Below, piece by piece: positions 12,800-16,372 of a stretch of DNA of 16,372 nucleotides. The translations under genes were made by a program, and so were the position numbers. Below the pieces are notes generated by a model. The model saw only the letters and a program-made list of their open reading frames with translations. It made no database searches and was not told the origin of the DNA. Numbering within the stretch: position 1 is the stretch's first letter; each line of letters begins with the position of its first letter. Source of the DNA: an uncultured Oscillospiraceae bacterium (GTDB lineage: Bacteria > Bacillota_A > Clostridia > Oscillospirales > Oscillospiraceae); NCBI GenBank assembly GCA_944387745.1, contig CALXGD010000111.1:1-16372 (forward strand), written 5' to 3'.

Positions 12800-13968
12800 T
12801 TGTCGGATTTCTCCTCTTCTCCGAAAAAGTTTTCGCTCCCCGCCACGTCAGAGGGGGGATTGCGCAGCTTTCGGGGCTTGGCCCCGGCCCGCCCCTGGGG
12901 AGGCGGGGGGACGTCCTGGTCCCTGTGGTTCAGCCGGTCCAAATACAGCTTGGCGGCCATGCCTCCGGCCACGCACAGGGCCAGCAGCACCAGCATGGCC
13001 CGCAGCACGTTAGTGGTGGTGAGCACCACCGCCGACAGCCCCAGGATGGCGCTGATCACGTACAGCACCGCCACCGCCTGCTTCTGGTTGAAGCCCATGT
13101 CGATGAGTCGGTGGTGAATATGTCCCCGGTCGGGGGCCATGGGGCTCTGTCCGTGGGACACCCGCCGGAAGATGGCAAAGCAGGTGTCAAAGATGGGCAG
13201 GCCCAGCATTAAGAAGGGCACGGCGAAGGAGATGATGGCATAGGATTTGAACAGCCCCTCAATGGACACGGTGGCCAGGATGAACCCCAGGAAGGTGGAG
13301 CCCGTGTCCCCCATAAAAATCTTGGCCGGATTCAAGTTATAGGGCAGAAAGCCGATGCATCCCCCCGCCAGGGCGGCCATAAGGACGGCCACGTCGGGCT
13401 CGGCCACCCTCAGGGCGATGACCAGCATGGTCATGGAGCTGATAGTGGACACGCCGCAGGCCAGCCCGTCCAGCCCGTCGATGAGATTGACGGCGTTGGT
13501 AATGCCCACGATCCACAGCACGGAGATGGGGATGGACAGCCAGCCCAGCACCCAGTAGGGGTCGCTGCTGAAGATGTTGGGGTTGGACAGGATCTCAATT
13601 TTATTGCCCATGGCTACGGCTACCGAGGCCGCCGCGATCTGCACAAAGAATTTGGGCAGGGCGGGCAGGGCGTAGATATCGTCAAAAATGCCTAGAATGA
13701 CAATAATCACCGCCCCCAGAAGCATCCCCCGCAGGGGGGCGTCCAGGGGGAGGAAGATCAGGGTGCTGAGCATGAAACCGAAAAAGATGGCCAGCCCCCC
13801 CATGCGGGGGATTGGGTGGTGGTGCATCCGGCGGCCGTCCCGGGGCACGTCCACCGCCCCCACCCGGAAGGCCAGGGTGCGTACCACGGGCGTGGTGATA
13901 AAGGCCGCGATGACGGCGGTGAACAGGGCCGCCGCCACCGCGCCGATCACAGAAAGCTGAACAGACAT
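12796..13968 (-). CDS. tagO: TagO/WecA-type undecaprenyl-phosphate GlcNAc-1-phosphate transferase
   Basis: This 390-residue polytopic enzyme of the MraY/WecA/TagO family moves GlcNAc-1-phosphate from UDP-GlcNAc to undecaprenyl phosphate, the first membrane step of wall polymer synthesis. About eleven hydrophobic segments are present. The motifs are PRMGGLAIFFGF (54-65), GIFDDIYALP (D96, D97), NAVNLIDGLDGLA (D164, D167), NPAKIFMGDTGSTFLGF (213-229) and the HIHHR loop (283-287). HIHHR points to the WecA/TagO branch, not to MraY. The last 50 residues are a charged, proline-rich cytoplasmic tail. The ATG has AGAGGAA upstream. The gene overlaps wecB and lies 61 bases after trpS. The exact sugar is assumed from the family and from the wecB neighbour. 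Confidence 0.93.
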   Translation of the reverse strand: MSVQLSVIGAVAAALFTAVIAAFITTPVVRTLAFRVGAVDVPRDGRRMHHHPIPRMGGLAIFFGFMLSTLIFLPLDAPLRGMLLGAVIIVILGIFDDIYALPALPKFFVQIAAASVAVAMGNKIEILSNPNIFSSDPYWVLGWLSIPISVLWIVGITNAVNLIDGLDGLACGVSTISSMTMLVIALRVAEPDVAVLMAALAGGCIGFLPYNLNPAKIFMGDTGSTFLGFILATVSIEGLFKSYAIISFAVPFLMLGLPIFDTCFAIFRRVSHGQSPMAPDRGHIHHRLIDMGFNQKQAVAVLYVISAILGLSAVVLTTTNVLRAMLVLLALCVAGGMAAKLYLDRLNHRDQDVPPPPQGRAGAKPRKLRNPPSDVAGSENFFGEEEKSDK

Positions 13969-13994
13969 AGAAGTTCCTCTTTAGTATTTTCTTT

Positions 13995-14023
13995 ATTTTC
14001 CCGCCCAAAAGGGGCGGGAAAAT
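13995..14023. repeat. Strong hairpin between trpS and tagO
   Basis: A perfect 12-bp stem, ATTTTCCCGCCC with GGGCGGGAAAAT and a 5-base loop, lies between the trpS stop (14030) and the tagO start (13968). The arms run T-rich first and A-rich last on both strands, and no T-run follows, so it lacks the layout of an intrinsic terminator. It may mark an RNA processing or stabilising structure, or a weak attenuator. Confidence 0.55.
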
Positions 14024-14029
14024 AAAATC

Positions 14030-15028
14030 TTACCGGGCCACAAAGCCCACCTTTTTGTAGACCTTCCGCAGGGTCTTGTTGGCCACATAGGAGGCCTTTT
14101 CCGCCCCGGCCTTATAGACGCCCTCCAGGTAGGCCTTGTCCTTGAGAATTCGCTCGGTCTCCTCCCGGATGGGACGCAGGCACTCGATAACTGCCTCTCC
14201 CACGGCGGGCTTGAATACCCCGTAGCCCTGGCCGTCGAATTCCTGTTCGATCTCTCCATAGGTCTTGCCAGTGACGGCGGCGTAGATGGACATGAGGTTG
14301 GAAACTCCAGGCTTTGCCTCCGGGTCATAGCGGACGCAGCGCTCCGTGTCGCTGTCGGTGACGGCCCGCTTGAATTTCCGCTGGATGTCCTCGGGCCTGT
14401 CCATGAGAAAGACACAGCCCTCGGGGGCGGACTTGCTCATCTTGCCGCTGGGGTCGTGGAGGGACATGACCCGGGCCCCCGCCTTGGGGATGTATGGCTC
14501 GGGGATTTTAAAGACCTCGCCGTAGATGTTGTTGAACCGCTGGGCCACGTTCCGGGTGAGCTCCACGTGCTGCTTCTGGTCGTTGCCCACGGGCACATAG
14601 TCCGGCTGGTACAGGAGAATGTCCGCCGCCATCAGAGAGGGGTAGGTGAACAGGCCGCCGTTAATATTGTCCGCGTGTTTGGCGGACTTGTCCTTGAACT
14701 GGGTCATGCGGCTGAGCTCACCAAACATGGTGTAGCAGTTGAGCACCCAGCCCAGCTCCGCGTGGGCGGGAATGTGGGACTGGATGAACAGGGTATTTTT
14801 TTCCGGATCCAGGCCACAGGCGATATACTGGGCCAGCTGGGTCAGAGTGCGCCGGCGCAGGTCCGCCGGCACCTGCCGCACGGTGATGGTGTGCATATCC
14901 GCCATGAAGTAGTAGTTGTCAAACTCATCCGTGCGGTCCACCCAGGTCTTGATGGCACCCAGGTAGTTGCCCAGGTGCAGGTCACCGCTGGGCTGGATGC
15001 CGGAGAGCATGACTTTTTTCTGTTCCAT
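14030..15028 (-). CDS. trpS: Tryptophanyl-tRNA synthetase
   Basis: This 332-residue class I synthetase charges tRNA(Trp) with tryptophan. The ATP-site signature GIQPSGDLHLGNYLGAIK (10-27) carries the HIGH variant HLGN, and GKMSKS (195-200) is the intact KMSKS loop. The family motifs MADMHTITV, MAADILLYQPDYVPVGNDQKQHVELTR and the C-terminal helical domain are all present, and the length is normal. I chose ATG 15028. The ribosome site is poor there (GGA only). A TTG at 15040 would place AAAAGG about 5 bases upstream and add 4 residues, so the start is uncertain by a few codons. The open frame runs to 15172, but that crosses the promoter region. It heads the minus-strand group that continues into tagO and wecB. 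Confidence 0.95.
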   Translation of the reverse strand: MEQKKVMLSGIQPSGDLHLGNYLGAIKTWVDRTDEFDNYYFMADMHTITVRQVPADLRRRTLTQLAQYIACGLDPEKNTLFIQSHIPAHAELGWVLNCYTMFGELSRMTQFKDKSAKHADNINGGLFTYPSLMAADILLYQPDYVPVGNDQKQHVELTRNVAQRFNNIYGEVFKIPEPYIPKAGARVMSLHDPSGKMSKSAPEGCVFLMDRPEDIQRKFKRAVTDSDTERCVRYDPEAKPGVSNLMSIYAAVTGKTYGEIEQEFDGQGYGVFKPAVGEAVIECLRPIREETERILKDKAYLEGVYKAGAEKASYVANKTLRKVYKKVGFVAR

Positions 15029-15162
15029 TTCCAAAATCAACACAACCTTTTCAGGAGATTTCCCATAGGAGACTCCGACGGACCGGGGAGGCGCCCTGTG
15101 AGGGGACTGGCCGGGGTCCGGGGAGAGAGCCGGCGGAAAACTGCCGGTGCTCATACTGAAAT

Positions 15163-15191
15163 AGCATATCACAATTTTTCGGCGAAGGCAA
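15163..15191 (-). promoter_or_regulatory. Probable SigA-type promoter of trpS
   Basis: On the minus strand TTGCCT (15186-15191) and TATGCT (15163-15168) are 17 bases apart, each matching 4 of 6 consensus bases. It would give a leader of about 130 bases before the ATG. The leader contains a hairpin (CCGGC with GCCGG, 15131-15148) but no T-box sequence that I can see. Confidence 0.5.
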
Positions 15192-15455
15192 TGTATCTGC
15201 TGGGAATTTCATGGTTTCGTTACATTTTTGCCGGGAGCTGCCGGAGACGCTCTGACAGCCGTCAAACGCCTCTGCTGAGGGACAAATACTGCCTGAAATG
15301 AGTCGTGGCAGGCGGGTCAGCAGCCGGTCCGGGACAGATCCGAGTAGCGGGGGGTTATCAGATCAAAATCTCCTCTCTGACGGTGCGGTCTATTTGTTGG
15401 TATAGACGCGGCGAAAGGGAAAAGGTTCCACCCGGAGACACATTTGGGGTTTCTC
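15192..15455. other. Intergenic region between divergent trpS and gltX promoters
   Basis: About 260 bases without a supported gene. It contains a small hairpin GTCTAT-N8-ATAGAC (15388-15407). A 35-codon frame on the plus strand (15191-15301) has a GAAGG only about 2 bases before its ATG, too close to act as a ribosome site. I see no tRNA, riboswitch or terminator with a T-run. Confidence 0.5.
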
Positions 15456-15484
15456 TTGCAAAACAGGGGAAAATCCCCTATAAT
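15456..15484 (+). promoter_or_regulatory. SigA-type promoter of gltX with a palindrome in the spacer
   Basis: TTGCAA (15456-15461) and a perfect TATAAT (15479-15484) are 17 bases apart. The spacer is almost filled by the inverted repeat GGGGA-AAA-TCCCC (15466-15478), so a bound regulator would cover the promoter. Transcription would start near 15491 with a leader of about 69 bases, too short for a T-box. Confidence 0.75.
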
Positions 15485-15559
15485 CAGTATACCTGAATCT
15501 GAGTGAAATTGGGAGCACCTGAGCTCGGCGCTCAAACCATAGACGTGGAGGGAAAAAAC

Positions 15560-16372
15560 ATGGCACTGGACATGACGTATTTTGAGGAGATGGAGGCCAA
15601 GATCCCCAAGGGGAAGGTCCGCACCCGGTTTGCCCCGTCTCCCACGGGGTATATGCACGTGGGGAACCTGCGTACCGCCCTGTACACCTGGCTCATCGCC
15701 CGGCACAGCGGGGGGACCTTCATCCTCCGCATCGAGGACACGGATCAGACCCGGCAGGTGGAGGGGGCCACTGAGGTGATCTACCGCACCCTAGCGGAGT
15801 GCGGCCTGGATCACGACGAGGGCCCCGATGTGGGTGGCCCGGTGGCCCCCTATATTCAGACAGAGCGGCGGGACACCTATGGAAAATACGCTCGGCTGCT
15901 GGTGGAAAAGGGACACGCCTACTACTGCTTCTGTGAAAAGACGGAATCGGAGGAGGATTCCGGGGAGTTTGGCCGGCCCGATGACCCCTGCCGGACTCTG
16001 GACCCGGCGGAGGCCCAGGCCCGGGTGGACGCGGGGGAGCCCTATGTGATCCGCCAGAAAATCCCCCACGAGGGGACCACCACCTTCCGGGATGCCATCT
16101 TCGGGGACATCACCGTGGAGAACAAGACCCTGGACGACCAGGTGCTTATCAAGCGGGACGGTCTGCCCACCTATAACTTTGCCAACGTCATTGACGACCA
16201 CCTGATGGGCATCACCCATGTGGTCCGGGGCAGCGAGTATCTCTCCTCCGCCCCCAGGTACGACCTGTTGTACCAGGCCTTCGGCTCTGAGGTGCCCAGC
16301 TACGTGCACTGCTCCCCCGTCATGCGGGGCGCCCACAACAAGATGTCCAAGCGGCACGGGGACCCCTCCTAT
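15560..16372 (+). CDS. gltX: Glutamyl-tRNA synthetase (3' partial)
   Basis: The first 271 residues of a class I synthetase that charges tRNA(Glu), and possibly tRNA(Gln) where GatCAB is present. [22 protein letters not shown] (21-42) contains the HIGH variant [27 protein letters not shown] and [20 protein letters not shown] follow in the expected order, and NKMSKRHGD at the right edge is the KMSKS loop. The pair YCFC with a later CR lies in the zinc-binding insert region, though I cannot confirm a full metal site. The ATG at 15560 has GGAGGG 7 bases upstream. Internal ATGs at codons 5 and 11 lack ribosome sites. About 200 residues of anticodon-binding domain lie beyond the window. Its promoter at 15456 is divergent from trpS. 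Confidence 0.96.
   Translation, partial: MALDMTYFEEMEAKIPKGKVRTRFAPSPTGYMHVGNLRTALYTWLIARHSGGTFILRIEDTDQTRQVEGATEVIYRTLAECGLDHDEGPDVGGPVAPYIQTERRDTYGKYARLLVEKGHAYYCFCEKTESEEDSGEFGRPDDPCRTLDPAEAQARVDAGEPYVIRQKIPHEGTTTFRDAIFGDITVENKTLDDQVLIKRDGLPTYNFANVIDDHLMGITHVVRGSEYLSSAPRYDLLYQAFGSEVPSYVHCSPVMRGAHNKMSKRHGDPSY

Noticed and set aside
12011..13117. Long plus-strand open frame (368 codons) opposite wecB and tagO
   Set aside because: The minus strand encodes two complete, motif-rich enzymes here. The plus frame is low-complexity (G, Q, H, V) and typical of antisense frames in GC-rich genes.
13995..14023. Calling the trpS-tagO hairpin an intrinsic terminator
   Set aside because: No T-run follows the stem on either strand, and the T-rich arm comes first.
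14456..15301. Plus-strand open frame of 281 codons opposite trpS
   Set aside because: It is antisense to a complete synthetase with catalytic motifs, and its last 35 codons lack a properly spaced ribosome site.
15424..15433. GGGTGGAACC on the minus strand as a T-box core for trpS
   Set aside because: The bases that should follow (GCG) are absent. It lies about 400 bases upstream of trpS beyond the predicted promoter, and no terminator/antiterminator pair follows.

Overview
The window looks like chromosomal sequence from a GC-rich gut Clostridia, probably an Oscillospiraceae-type Firmicute (Flavonifractor/Intestinimonas-like). The grounds are strong AGGAGG ribosome sites, SigA-type TTGACA/TATAAT promoters, a Gram-positive LexA box, a DUF4364 regulator, a TagO-type initiating transferase and families typical of these genomes. 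This assignment comes from gene content only. I see no insertion sequence, prophage, CRISPR array, rRNA or tRNA gene.

Layout. Bases 1-118 are the end of an unidentified gene. A 26-residue one-helix membrane microprotein (341-421, minus), too short for ordinary gene calling, has its own promoter and terminator. It is divergent from dinB (752-1999, plus), whose promoter is overlapped by a LexA box. A five-gene minus-strand operon follows (6386 down to 2341): a DUF4364 winged-helix protein, a NimA-like flavin-binding protein, and a three-component glycosylation set (GT-C GtrII-like membrane transferase, GtrB/DPM1-like lipid-linked sugar synthase, GtrA-like flippase). Divergent from it is a 280-residue protein with 20 cysteines (6585-7427). 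Next comes a minus pair, a YfcE/MJ0936-type phosphoesterase and cardiolipin synthase (9527 down to 7507). Divergent from that pair is a compact plus-strand cassette of three small unknown proteins (9599-10629), the last ending in a leucine-rich membrane hairpin. The right part on the minus strand is trpS, tagO, wecB and an anchored extracytoplasmic protein of unknown function that starts with TTG (15028 down to 10766). A divergent gltX (15560 onward) runs off the right edge.

How the genes fit together. Much of the window serves the cell envelope. WecB makes UDP-ManNAc from UDP-GlcNAc, and TagO loads GlcNAc-1-P on undecaprenyl phosphate to start a wall glycopolymer. The Gtr trio puts a sugar on undecaprenyl phosphate, flips it and attaches it outside, plausibly to such a polymer. 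Cls makes cardiolipin. The two aminoacyl-tRNA synthetases and SOS-controlled Pol IV are housekeeping or stress genes between these blocks. The least explained items are the microprotein, the cysteine-rich protein and the three-gene cassette.
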